Assembly (NCBI GenBank): GCA_963834425.1 | Contig: CAWIBR010000008.1 | Span: forward strand, 124,001 to 188,000 | Length of the DNA stretch: 64,000 bases | Direction of reading: 5' to 3' | Source: CAVURS01 sp963834425 | GTDB taxonomy: Bacteria > Actinomycetota > Actinomycetes > Actinomycetales > CAVURS01 | Shown: positions 1 to 9,149 of the stretch, piece after piece | Position numbering within the stretch: position 1 is the first letter of the stretch | Layout of the letters: each line of letters opens with the position of its first letter | Position numbers and translations under genes: made by a program | The notes under the pieces: model-generated | The model's input: the letters and a program-made list of their open reading frames with translations, nothing else | Told to the model about the DNA's origin: nothing | Database searches by the model: none

Positions 1-97
1 TCTCCGCTGCGCGGTCGGCCGGCACCCCGGCCTGTCCGGCGGCACCAGGTGTGCCGGCCGGGCGGAACCGGTAGAGCAGATCGCGCACGCGGGGCAT
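1..97 (-). CDS. N-terminal part of an uncharacterised protein, cut by the window edge
   Basis: Reading leftward from an ATG at 97 gives about 32 codons starting MPRVRDLLYRFRPAG, open to the window edge. The piece turns Pro/Gly/Ala-rich after residue 13. I do not recognise the family and cannot say more about function. A DosR-like dyad sits about 60 bp upstream (158-170), the same distance seen for other genes of this island, so it may belong to the same regulon. Confidence 0.5.
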   Translation of the reverse strand, partial: MPRVRDLLYRFRPAGTPGAAGQAGVPADRAAE

Positions 98-156
98 GGT
101 TGGTCCTCAGGTCAGGGTGGCTGTTTCACTGTCCATCGCCCCGGCCACCGCCAGAC

Positions 157-171
157 AGGGACCAAAGTCCG
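157..171. promoter_or_regulatory. DosR/DevR-like box
   Basis: GGGACCAAAGTCC at 158-170 is a near-perfect dyad matching the mycobacterial DosR box core (GGGACT-N-AGTCCC type). It lies about 60 bp upstream of the leftward gene starting at 97. The assignment rests on similarity to the other boxes of this island and on the presence of a DevR gene at 12713-13376. Confidence 0.6.
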
Positions 172-239
172 TCGCCGCCGTGCCGTTCCGCCCGGGCCTC
201 GCCGCCGGGGTTAGCCCCTTGACGGTGCCCTTCCTCATC

Positions 240-341
240 CCGACCGGGTGGGCGTTCGAGGTGGTCGACCCGTGGGGCAACGTGATCGGGTTCACCGACT
301 ACCTCGAGCGTCCCGACCTCGGCCGAGCGACTCAGGGCTGA
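240..341 (+). pseudogene. C-terminal remnant of a VOC/glyoxalase-fold protein
   Basis: The last 33 codons of an open frame read TGWAFEVVDPWGNVIGFTDY then LERPDLGR and stop at 341. This resembles the final beta strands of vicinal-oxygen-chelate proteins, where a DP(W/D)GN motif precedes the C-terminus. Nothing upstream in any frame continues the fold: bases 98-235 look like promoter DNA with a DosR-like box. It is therefore best read as a truncated remnant, or the tail of a gene damaged by the indels seen throughout this part of the window. It ends 8 bp from the convergent dehydrogenase gene. Confidence 0.4.
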
Positions 342-348
342 CGAACGG

Positions 349-1413
349 CTACTGGCTGATCAGCACCTTGAGGGCGTGCGTCTGCGCGGCGTTCCTGAAC
401 GTCTCGTACGCCGAGAGGATGTCCTCGAGCGCGAACCGGTGGGTCACCAGCTCGGCTGCCGGCAGCTTGTGCTGCGCGACCAGTTTCAGCAGCATCGCCA
501 GGGTGGTCGTGTTGACCAGGCCCATGCTGATCGTGATGTTCTGGATCCAGAGGTTCTGCAGGTCGAGCTCGACCGGCTTGCCGTGCACGCCCACGTTGGC
601 GACGTGGCCGCCGGGGCGGACCAGGTCGAGGCACATCTCGAAGGTCGCCGGGACACCCGACGGCCTCGACGGCGACGTCCACGCCGTAACCGTCGGTCAG
701 CGCCGATGACCTGCGTCCAGCGACGTCGGCGTGCGCCGGCCTGGATGGTGTGCGTCGCGCCGATCTGCTTGGCGACGCCGAGCCGGTTCTCGTCGTAGTC
801 GATGGCGATGACCTGCGCTGCGCCGTGCAGCCCGGCCGTGGCGATCGCGGCCAGGCCGACCGGGCCGGCGCCGACGACGGCGACGGTGTCGCCCGGCTTG
901 ACCTGGCCGTACTCGATGCCCATCTCGAAGCCGGTCGGGAAGATGTCGGACAGCAGCACGGCGGCGTCGTCGGGCACGCCCTCGGGGAGCTTGTAGAGCG
1001 AGTTGTCGGCGAACGGGATGCGCACCTGCTCGGCCTGGGTGCCGTCGATCAGGTGGCCGAGGATCCAGCCGATGCCCGACGGCGCCCTCGTCGGCCAGGC
1101 AGTGCGACGGGTTGCCGCTGCGGCAGTAGGTGCAGACGCCGCACGAGCTGATGCAGGAGATGATGACGCGGTCGCCGACCGCGACGTTGCGGACCGACGG
1201 CGCCGACCTCGAGCACGGTGCCGACGCCCTCGTGGCCGAGGATCCGGCCCTGCGGTCACGGCCGGGGACGTCGCCCTTCATGATGTGCAGGTCGGTGCCG
1301 CAGATGGTCGTGGTGTCGACCCGGACGATCGCGTCGCCGGGGTCGCGGATCACGGGGTCGGGGACGTCGTCCCAGCTCTGCTGGCCGGGGCCGTGGTAAA
1401 CGAGAGCCTTCAT
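349..1413 (-). CDS. zinc-dependent alcohol dehydrogenase (MDR family), split by frameshifts
   Basis: Read across several frames the locus encodes about 350 residues, the normal MDR length. The N-terminus is MKALVYHGPGQQSWDDV. A catalytic-zinc cysteine lies in ICGTDLHIMKGDVP, and the structural-zinc site is the cysteine cluster CISSCGVCTYCRSGNPSHC. The Rossmann motif GAGPVGLAAIA follows in the middle, and the C-terminus (349-636) ends in ALKVLISQ. It should oxidise alcohols or reduce aldehydes with NAD(P). At least five one-base insertions (near 680-780, 1085, 1205, 1255 and 1265) break the frame; two of them turn GCCTCGG into GCCGTCGG. It is last in a leftward run 3795->349 that begins at the DosR-like box at 3841, 55 bp after the preceding gene. 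Confidence 0.8.
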
Positions 1414-1468
1414 GATGTCCTCCTCGTCGATCGACGGCGGACTGCGTGTCCGACGTCCACTGTCAGGT

Positions 1469-1900
1469 CTATGACGAGGTCAGCTGGGACCGGTAGAGCC
1501 ATTGGTCCTGCTCGCGATCAACGGCTCGCTGGACGCTGGACCGTGCCTTGCCGCAGACCAGCTCGACGAGGCCGAGACCGGCGATGATCGGCTGCAGGAA
1601 GAAGAGGCGTTGCAGGACGAGCAGCTGCAGCAGGATCCAGGCGACGAGGCCCGCTCCGGCCAGGAGTCCGGCGAGTCGCGCCCACGCTGGTGCGAACGGC
1701 ACGGTCGGGGGGGGTCGCCAGCTGAGGGAGAGCCACCGTCGCGAGGAGAGCCACGCCGGGCCGGCCCAGTCGGTGAAGGGTGTGCCGTTGAGCCAGTCCG
1801 TCGAGAGGCCGAAACCGTTGCTGAGCAGGGATTCCACCGTAGACGGCCGAGAGGGCTACGAACAGCGAGGTGCCGGCGAGCAACCCAGAGGGCGGGGGGG
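1469..1900 (-). CDS. uncharacterised membrane protein, or C-terminal half of the 1901-2798 protein
   Basis: The clean C-terminal part (1469-1837) reads MESLLSNGFGLSTDWLNGTP..., with hydrophobic stretches LAGLLAGAGLVAWILLQLL and PIIAGLGLVELVCG that look like membrane segments. It is preceded in another frame by LAGTSLFVALSAVYGG, a further hydrophobic segment. The join to the upstream gene runs through a ten-G homopolymer (1894-1903), and an eight-G run lies at 1707-1714. The length of such runs is hard to call, so this may be a separate gene or the end of one long protein. No family recognised. Leftward transcription within the operon that starts near 3841. Confidence 0.45.
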
Positions 1901-2798
1901 GGGTCCGGCGGGTGGTCGGTGCGGGCGCGGCGCAGCTTGGCGATCGGGCCTTCGGCGTCGAAGCCCTTGACCAGGAAGGCGATTGGCAGGAGTCCGATGA
2001 CGGCCAGCGCGCCGAAGATCGGCGTCAGGCTCACCGAGACGACCGATGACGACGGGTCTGCGGCGGCGCCAGGCCTGGTCGACCGCGACGCTGATGCTCT
2101 CGATCACCCACAGCACCAGCCCACCGGTGGCGAGGACGAGGCCCAGCGGCCGGCGTCGCCAGAGCCAGAGACCCGACGACGGCCATCAACGGCAGCCAGA
2201 GGGCCAGGTCCTGCACGTAGACGACGTTCGTCGTCAGCCCGGTGCCCGCGAGGAACCTCGGCGTCCCACCGGTCGCGAGGGCGGGGACGATGCTCGGAGC
2301 CAGGCCAGGGCGTTGAGACCCGCGACCACCCAGATGTACGTCGCGATTCCCGAGACCGGCGCGCGCAGCAAGAAGCGCCGAGCGACATCGGGTCAAGGTC
2401 GACGGACGGCCAGCAGGGTGGCGACCGACCACACGACCGGCCAGCCACGCGACGGACAGCAGGAAGGCCGGGTTGAACGGCGTGGCGAACACGAACATGA
2501 AGGCGTTGTAGAGCAGGAAGGCCAGGCTGCCGAGCCAGCTCAGCACGGCCAGGGCCGAACCCCGCCAGGCCTGAACCACCGACCCGACGAGCACCGGGGG
2601 ACGGCCACGACCAGCGTGACCAGCGCCGTCCCGCGGGCCGAGCCGTTCATCGCGGCCGGGACCGCGCAGGAGGCCGTCGTCGAGGTAGGTCCACAGGCTG
2701 GCCGTGGTCGCCACCAGGGAGGCCAACCCGACGGAGAGCCGAATCGGCCCGACGCGGGGGGCCGGCGGCGCCGCTCCCCCGACCCGGAGGTCGATCAC
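1901..2798 (-). CDS. multi-pass membrane protein of unknown function, frameshifted
   Basis: The first clean frame starts at a GTG (2798) and contains hydrophobic segments LSVGLASLVATTASLWTYL, LAVLSWLGSLAFLLYNAFMF followed by VFATPFNPAFLLSVAWL, and later VVYVQDLALWLPLMAVVG, with LTPIFGALAVIGLLPIAFLV in a neighbouring frame. That makes five or more membrane spans. The LYNAxMFxFATPFN stretch is one I associate with an uncharacterised actinobacterial membrane family; no catalytic motif is visible. An alternative ATG at 2826 would overlap the stop of the upstream CBS gene as ATGA, the coupling used elsewhere in this island, but needs a frameshift right after it. At least three indels interrupt the gene. 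Confidence 0.5.
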
Positions 2799-2822
2799 CT
2801 CCGCCCACGGTCACCCGAAGGC

Positions 2823-3273
2823 TCATCGGCGGTCGGACAGGCCGTGCTCGGCCACCCAGGCCGTGCTCGGCCACCCCTTCCGCGAGGTCGCTCGCGTGAC
2901 GCTCGCCGACGGTGATCGAGGCCGACGATACGGCCGCCATCGGTGACGGGCGGGCCCGCGTCCACGGCCTGGGTCGCCATAGATGCTCGCCACCGTTGCC
3001 GCCGGACGTGCTCGGTAGCACGGACAAGCTGGTATCTCGGCCGAAGCAGAGCGCGAACCGGCGACGCCTCCAGGCCGGCGGGGCCGGTCGCGGCCAGTGC
3101 GCGAACAGGGTGCGGTCGTCACAGGACCCCGCAGCAGCGTCCGCGGCTGGAGCGACGACCAGGTGCAACGATAGACACGCCCTCGAGCATGAGGGGCCCA
3201 CGCGTGCGGCCAGGGTGGCTGTCGAGTCGATGGTCTTGCGCGGGTGACGAGACATCAGTTCGCCGGCCGTCAC
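2823..3273 (-). CDS. probable paired CBS-domain protein (Hrp1-like), heavily frameshifted
   Basis: The GTG at 3273 gives MTAGELMSRHPRKTIDSTATLA, a classic CBS-domain opening (xxxLMsrxPxTIxxxAxL). Piecing frames together yields HLVVAPAADAAAG, a VTTAxLVRALAATG-like strand/helix, LLRPRYQLVRATEHVRR, then PVTDGGRIVGL, all typical of two CBS repeats in a protein of about 140 residues. Such small CBS-pair proteins (M. tuberculosis Rv2626c/Hrp1) belong to the DosR regulon. The GTG overlaps the stop of the upstream PPOX gene (GTGA), indicating translational coupling. At least four indels and a 19-bp duplication damage the frame, so the exact C-terminus is unsure. Confidence 0.5.
2839..2876. repeat. 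perfect 19-bp tandem duplication
   Basis: AGGCCGTGCTCGGCCACCC occurs twice head to tail (2839-2857 and 2858-2876) at the 3' end of the CBS-domain gene. Nineteen bases is not a multiple of three, so the second copy changes the reading frame of that gene's C-terminus. It may be a real slippage event or an assembly artefact. Confidence 0.9.
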
Positions 3274-3795
3274 CGCATCACCGGAGACAAAGGTTCGCGT
3301 TGGCGCACCGGCTCGGCCAACATCACGGGTTCGATCTCCCTCAGGGACATGACGCCACGCCCATCCTTCGCCGCCGCCGCCCGGCTCGGGCCGGTGGTCT
3401 CGGTCAGAAGGTCCTCGCCGATCCGTCGGCCGCTGATCCGGCCGACGGCGATCGAGACGAACTGGTCGCGGTCCTCACCGGCGGCGCTGGCCAGGTTGAG
3501 CTCGAGCGCGCGCAGGGCATCGCTGCCGGACAGCAGGGCGGCGACACCGACCACCAGCACGCTCCAGCCGGTGCGGCCGTCGCGTGCCAGCCGGTCCACC
3601 TCGAACGCGACCACGTTGCCGTCGCAGGCGCGGGCGAGCATCCCGTCGGTGCGGGTGCGGAAGACGATGGCGTGGCCGTCGAGGGCGTAGTTGACCGGCA
3701 CGATGGCCGGCAGGGCCTGCGCGGTGATCGCTACGCGGCCCGACCGATCCCGCGGCGAGGGCTGCGAAGCACTCGTCCTGGGAGAGCGCGGTCAT
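3270..3795 (-). CDS. pyridoxamine 5'-phosphate oxidase-fold (split-barrel flavin) protein
   Basis: The start is the ATG at 3795 (MTALSQDECFAALAAGSVG). After a frameshift near 3740 it continues PVNYALDGHAIVFRTRTDGM...VAFEVDRL...GWSVLVVGVA, the FMN-binding split barrel of the PPOX-like family (PVNY strand, FRTxxG strand, WSVxVxG strand). These proteins bind FMN, haem or F420; the substrate cannot be read from sequence. The 30-residue tail after GRRIGEDLL is unusual and may itself be frame-shifted. The DosR-like box at 3841-3855 lies 46 bp upstream, making this the lead gene of a leftward operon (PPOX, CBS, membrane proteins, alcohol dehydrogenase). Confidence 0.75.
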
Positions 3796-3838
3796 CGGTG
3801 TCGGCACGGTCTCAGCATCGGCGCTCAGTGCGCCGCCC

Positions 3839-3857
3839 CAGGGCCGAAAGTCCCCGG
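3839..3857. promoter_or_regulatory. DosR/DevR-like box between divergent PPOX and devS genes
   Basis: GGGCCGAAAGTCCCC at 3841-3855 matches the DosR dyad. It is 46 bp from the leftward PPOX start (3795) and 66 bp from the rightward histidine kinase start (3921), so one site could serve both promoters, including that of the sensor kinase. Confidence 0.7.
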
Positions 3858-3920
3858 ATCGCCCTGGGCCGGTGTGAGCCGCTATGCTGTGGTCGACGGT
3901 CGCCGCCGTAGCCTGAGCCG

Positions 3921-5635
3921 GTGAGCCTGCCCCCGGATGGGTCCGATCCGGCGGCTGCGCCCGACGCACTCGGCCTGCGCGCCCTCCTCCAGGAGGTCGT
4001 CGAGCGGGTCGAGGGCGTCGCCCAGCTCGGCGACCGGATCCAGGCCCTGCTGCAGGCGGTCATGTCGATCGGCTCGCATCTCGACCTGGCCGAGGTGCTG
4101 CGCAGCATCGCCGAGACCGCCGCCGAGCTGGCCGGCGCGCAGTACAGCGCGCTCGGCGTCCTCGACGTCGCAGGCGACGAGCTGAGCGACTTCATCACCG
4201 TCGGCATCGACGACGACCAGCGCGAGGTCATCGGCGAGCTGCCGCACGGTCGCGGTGTCCTCGGTCTGCTGATCCGCGAGCCGCACGCCGATCCGGCTGG
4301 CCGACCTGTCGCAGCACCCCGCGTCGTACGGCTTCCCGCCGGGCCACCCGCCGATGCGGACCTTCCTCGGCGTGCCGATCCTGGTGCGCGGGCGAGGTCT
4401 ACGGGAACCTCTACCTGACCGAGAAGCGCGGCGGCGGGGAGTTCACCGAGGCCGACGAGCAGATCGTGCTGGCGCTCGCGCGGCCGCCGGGCTGGCCGTG
4501 CAGAACGCGCGGCTCTACGCGGAGGCCAAGCGCCGGCAGGAGTGGCTCGAGGCCGCCCGCGCGATCACGACCCGGCTGCTCGGCGGCACGGCGATCGAGG
4601 AGGTCTTCCCGGACATCGTCGCCGCGGCCCGGCGGCTGGCCGACGCCGACATCGCCCTGCTCGCCCTCCCGATGGGCGACGGTCGGTGCGGGTCGAGACG
4701 GCCGACGGGGCGAACGCCGACGCCGTGCAGGGCGACATCCTGCCGGCCGACAGCATGACCGCCCAGGTGATGCGCGAGGGGCGAGCCGGTCCTGGTCGCC
4801 GACGCCCGCACGACCCGCGGGTGCGCCGGGGTGCGTTGCAGGAGGCCGGCTTCGGCGCCGACGATCTACGTGCCGCTGGGCACCGTCGACGTCGTCCTGG
4901 GCACGCTGGTGGTGGCCCGGGCCGGGGACCGCGGTCCTTCGACGACGACGTGCTGGCGCTGGTCGAGTCGTTCGCCGGCCAGGCCGCGATCGCGCTGCGG
5001 CTCGGCGCGGCGGCGGCCGACCGGGAGCAGCTGGCCGTGCTGGGTGACCGCGACCGGATCGCGCGCGACCTGCACGACCTGGTGATCCAGCGGCTGTTCG
5101 CCACCGGCATGGCGCTCGAGGGCGCGCTGCGCGGGCATGGAGCCGCCCGAGAAGGCCGAGCGGGTGCGCCGCGCGGTCGACGACCTGGACGCGACGATCA
5201 AGGAGATCCGGACGACGATCTTCGCGCTGCAGGTGCCCGAGTCCGAGACCGCTGACAGCCTGCGCTTCTCGGTGCTCGCGGCCTGCAAGGCGGCGGCCGA
5301 GGCGCTGGGCTTCGAGCCGGAGGTGACGTTCAAGGGCCGGTCGACACCGTGGTGCCGATCGCGATGGCGGACCAGCTGTTGCCGACGTTGCGCGAGGCGC
5401 TGTCCAACGTCGCCCGCCACGCCGAGGCGAGCGCGGTGACGGTGACCGTGGCGGTCGACGGCGAGGACGTCGTGCTCGCGGTCGCCGACAACGGCAAGGG
5501 GCTGCCGCCGAGCGGGCGGCGCAGCGGGCTGGCCAACATGGAGCAGCGGGCCAACGACCTCGGCGGGACGTTCACCGCGACCAACGGACCGGCGGTGGCG
5601 CCGAGCTCGTCTGGCGGGTGCCGTTGCGCCGCTAG
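3921..5635 (+). CDS. devS: DevS/DosS-like GAF-GAF sensor histidine kinase, frameshifted
   Basis: The GTG at 3921 starts MSLPPDGSDPAAAPDALGLR. Across frames the protein has about 570 residues, the family length. GAF-A (about residues 60-195) contains ALGVLDVAGDELSDFITVGI and FPPGHPPMRTFLGVPI; by memory of alignments, this His is the proximal haem ligand (His149 in M. tuberculosis DevS). GAF-B follows (about 215-360). The HisKA_3 box RDRIARDLHDLVIQRLFATG carries the phospho-acceptor His near residue 384, and the ATPase motifs are LSNVARHAEAS, VADNGKGLPPSG and GLANMEQRANDLGG. It should sense O2/NO/redox and phosphorylate the DevR regulator at 12713-13376, which is not adjacent. Indels occur near 4290, 4390, 4480, 4685, 4780, 4850, 4935, 5135, 5340 and 5600. 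Its stop overlaps the acetate kinase stop tail-to-tail. Confidence 0.88.
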
Positions 5636-6717
5636 GACTGAGCCAGCAACCTGCGCGCCTCGTCGTCCATAACGGCCTGCTCGTCGGCGGGTACGACGAG
5701 GACTCGGATGCCCGTGGACTCCAGCGCCGCAACGGGATCCGGCACCGGGCCCTGGCGTCCGCGGCCCGGAGCAGGAGCAGCGACGCGGCAGACCCGATCG
5801 CGGATCTCGGCGGCATGCTCGCCGACGCCACCGGTGAAGACCAGCGTGTCGAAGCGGTCCAGCGCCAGGGCGCACGCGGCGACCGCCGGCGGCACCTGTG
5901 GACGAAGATGTCGAGCGCCAGCCGCGGCGTCCTCGTCGTCGGCTTCGGCGCCAGCAGGTCGCGGATGTCGTGCCGGCCGTCGGCGAGGCCGGCCAGCCCG
6001 GACCGGCGGTCGAGCAGGTCGCGCAGGTCGCCGACGCCGTAGCCGTGCTGCTCGATCAGGTAGAGCACGATCTCGGGGTCGAGGTCGCCGGCTGCGGGTC
6101 GCCGACATCATGCCGCCGGTCGGGGTCAGCGACATCGTCGTGTGCCGCGACTGGCCGTCGGCCGACCGCGGTGACGCTGCAGCCGCTGCCCAGGTGGGCG
6201 ACGACCGCCTGGCCCAGGTCGGGACGCGCGAGCAGCACGGACTGCATCGACAGGCCGTGGAAGCCGTAGCGGCGCACGCCGCGCGCGGCGAGCTCGGCCG
6301 CGACCGGCAGCCGGCGCGAGACGTCCGGCAGGTCGGCGTGGAAGCCGGTGTCGAAGCAGGCGACGTGCATCGCGTCCGGCCAGATCGCGCGCGCGGCCGC
6401 GATGCTGTCGAGTCGCCGGGCAGGTGCAGCGGCGCCAGCGGCACGGCCGCCTGCAGGTCGGCGAGCAGCGCGTCGTCGATCGAGCGTCGTGCCGGTGGTG
6501 GCTCGGCCCGCCGTGGACGACCCGATGCGCGACGGCCGCGGGCGCGATCCCGCTCGTCGGCGCACGACAGCTCGGCCAGGTCGCCGTCGAACGGCGCTGT
6601 CGTCGACCGGGCTCGGTCATCCAACGTCGCGTCGAACTCGACCTCGCAGCACGCAGCTCGGGGCCGCGCACCGCGGCCTTCAGCGAGGACGAGCCCGGGG
6701 TTGAGCGCGAGGATCAC
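5632..6717 (-). CDS. ackA: acetate kinase, frameshifted
   Basis: Converts acetyl-phosphate + ADP to acetate + ATP in the cytoplasm. The GTG at 6717 starts VILALNPG, continuing SSSLK after removal of one extra G: acetate-kinase signature 1. Signature 2 appears as FDTGFHADLPDVSRRLP...GVRRYGFHGLS. The middle shows VVAHLGSGCSVTAV and MSLTPTGGMM, and the C-terminal part shows FDTLVFTGGVGEHAAEIR. About 360 residues, slightly short of the usual 390-400. The GTG overlaps the phosphoketolase stop (GTGA), so the two are translationally coupled: phosphoketolase makes acetyl-phosphate, this enzyme makes ATP from it. Many one-base insertions. Third gene of an operon led by the DosR-like box at 10126. Confidence 0.88.
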   Translation of the reverse strand: MILALNPGLVLAEGRGARPRAACCEVEFDATLDDRARSTTAPFDGDLAELSCADERDRARGRRASGRPRRAEPPPARRSIDDALLADLQAAVPLAPLHLPGDSTASRPRARSGRTRCTSPASTPASTPTCRTSRAGCRSRPSSPRAACAATASTACRCSPCCSRVPTWARRSSPTWAAAAASPRSADGQSRHTTMSLTPTGGMMSATRSRRPRPRDRALPDRAARLRRRRPARPARPPVRAGRPRRRPARHPRPAGAEADDEDAAAGARHLRPQVPPAVAACALALDRFDTLVFTGGVGEHAAEIRDRVCRVAAPAPGRGRQGPVPDPVAALESTGIRVLVVPADEQAVMDDEARRLLAQS

Positions 6718-9146
6718 CGGCTCGGTCGACCGGTCGGTCGCTCATCCGGCCAGGTCCAGTCGCGGACCTCGGGCATGTCCTCGAGGTGCTCGCGGACGTA
6801 GTCGTGGTGCCGCGCGAGCATGCTCCTGGCAGAGCCGGCCAGTCGCTCGCCGCCTTCGGCTGCGCGCCGCGACCGGCGCAGCGCCTCGAGCACCAGGTGG
6901 TAGCGGCTCATCCGGTTGAGCACCACCATGTCGAACGGCGTGGTCGTCGTGCCCTGCTCGTTGAAGCCGCGCACGTGGAACCGGCCCGGCGTCGGTCCGG
7001 CCGTGCAGCAGCTCGTGCACCGCGCGGGGGTAGCCGTGGAAGGCGAAGACGACGTCGGTGTCGCGCGGTGAAGAGCCGGTCGAACTTCTCGTCGGTGAAG
7101 CCGTGCGGGTGGTCGTCCGCCGGCAGCAGCGCCATCAGGTCGACGACGTTGACGACCCGCACCCGCAGGTAGGGCACGTGCTCGCGCAGCAGCTGCGCCG
7201 CGGCCAGCATCTCCAGGGTCGGCACGTCGCCGGCGGCCGCCAGCACGATGTCGGGCTCGTCCGGGTGGCCCGGCGACGCTCGCCTCGGTGCCGGCCCAGT
7301 CCCAGACCGACGCGCCGGCGGCGCAGTGCGCGTCGGCCTCCTCGAGCGTCAGGTACTGCAGGTGCGACTGCTTGTCGACGACGATCAGGTTCACGTGGTC
7401 GCGGCTGCGCAGGCAGTGGTCCGCGATCGACAGCGTGCAGTTCGCGTCCGGCGGCAGCCAGATCCGGACGACGTCGGGCGCCAGCGGGATCGCGGTGTCG
7501 ATCAGGCCGGGGCCCTGGTGGGAGAAGCCGTTGTGGTCGTTGCGCCAGCAGGTCGAGGTCAGCAGCACGTTCAGCGAGGCGACCGGCGCCCGCCACGGCA
7601 GGTCGGCGCGTGCTGCAGCCACTTGGTGTGCTGGATCAGCATCGACGCCGACACCATGGCGAACGCCTCGTAGGTCGCGAACAGCCCGTGCCGTCCGGAG
7701 AGCAGGTAGCCCTCGAGCCAGCCCTGGCAGAGGTGCTCGGACAGCACCTCCATGACCCGGCCGTCGGGCGACAGGTGGTCGTCGGTCGGCAGGATCGGTG
7801 CCTGCAGGCAGCGGTCGGTCTGCCTCGAAGACCGCGTCCAGGCGGTTGCTCGCGGTCTCGTCCGGGCAGAACAGCCGGAAGTTGCCGCCGCCGTCTGCGG
7901 TGGTCGTGGCCGGCGTAGACGTCGCGCAGCAGCTCGCCGAGCGGCCGGGTCGTCTCGTGCGACACGGTCGCCCGGCGTCGGGATGTCCAGGGCGTAGCGC
8001 TCGAGCGGCGGGCAACGGGCAGCGCGCGCAGCAGCCGCCCGCCGTTGGCGTAGGGCGAGGCCGACATCCGCTTGTCGCCCTGCGGCGCAAGCGCGGCGAG
8101 CTCCGGCACGAGGCGGCCGGCGTCGTCGAACAGCGTCTCCGGGCCGGTAGGAGCGCAGCCACTCCTCGAGCAGGGCCAGGTGCGCCGGGTTCTCCCGGAC
8201 CGCCGACAGCGGCACCTGGTGGGCCCGGAAGGTGCCCTCGATCTGCACGCCGTCGACGACGTCGGGACCGGTCCAGCCCTTCGGGGTGCGCAGGATGATC
8301 GCCGGCCAGCGGCGCCGAGTCCGTCGCCGTCGCCGGTCCGCGCCGCGCGCCTGGATCTCGCGGATCCGCTGGTGGGCGTCGGCGAAGCGCGTCGTACAGG
8401 GCCGGGAAGACCGCGGCCGGGTCGTCGCCGGAGACGACGACCGGGTCCCAGCCCTGCGAAGCGAGGAACGCGACGACGTCGGCGTCAGCGCGCCCGCCCG
8501 AGCACCGTCGGGCCGGAGATCTTGTAGCCGTTGAGATGCAGGATCGGCAGGACCGCGCCGTCGCGCCTGGCGTTCAGGAAGGCGGGCAGCTTCCAGGACG
8601 CCGCCAGCGGGCCGGTCTCGGCCTCGCCGTCGCCGACGACGCAGGCGACGATGCAGGTCCGGGTGGTCGAACGCGGCGCCCGCGGCGTGCACCAGGGCGT
8701 AGCCGAGCTCGCCGCCTTCGTGGATGCTGCCCGGGGTCTGCACGCTGACGTGGCTCGGGATCCCGCCTGGCGTCGAGAACTGGCGGACCAGGACGTCCAG
8801 TCCGGCCAGGTCGGCCGAGACGTGCGGGTAGATCTCGCTGTAGGTGCCGTCCAGGTAGGCGTTGGCGACCAGCGCCGGGCCGCCGTGACCGGGACCGGTG
8901 ACGTAGACGACGGCGTGACTCGGTCCGGCGGATCAGCCGGTTGAGCAGGGTGTAGATCATCGACAGTCCCGGGCTGGTGCCCCAGTGCCCGAGCAGTCGC
9001 GGCTTGATGTGCTCGGCCGAGAGTGGTTCGCGCAGAAGCGGATTCGACTTGAGGTAGATCTGCGCGACGGTCAGGTAGTTGGCGGCGGCCCACCAGCGGA
9101 GGTCGTCCTGCAGGTCGGCATCGGCGTACGCCTCGATCTGGGACAC
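6714..9146 (-). CDS. xfp: phosphoketolase (xylulose-5-phosphate/fructose-6-phosphate), frameshifted
   Basis: Thiamine-diphosphate enzyme splitting xylulose-5-P or fructose-6-P with phosphate into acetyl-phosphate and a triose or tetrose phosphate. The GTG at 9146 gives MSQIEAYADADLQDDLRWW, typical of the family, then LTVAQIYLKSNPLL and LLGHWGTSPGLSMIYTLLNR. Further on are VQTPGSIHEGGELGYAL, the ThDP/Mg motif VVGDGEAETGPLAASWKLP, LHLNGYKISGPTVLGR, RTPKGWTGP, STCWRNDHNGFSHQGPGLID and C-terminal FNEQGTTTTPFDMVVLNRMSRYHL. About 800 residues, the full family length. Broken by more than ten single-base indels, yet every conserved block is present. It starts 3 bp after the universal stress gene stop and its own stop overlaps ackA. 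Confidence 0.92.
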
Positions 9147-9149
9147 CCG

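Noticed and set aside
1439..1451. GGACTGCGTGTCC as a further DosR-like box before the first dehydrogenase gene
   Set aside because: Only the outer GGAC/GTCC match; the centre and the extra G and C of the other boxes are missing, and it is 26 bp from the start.
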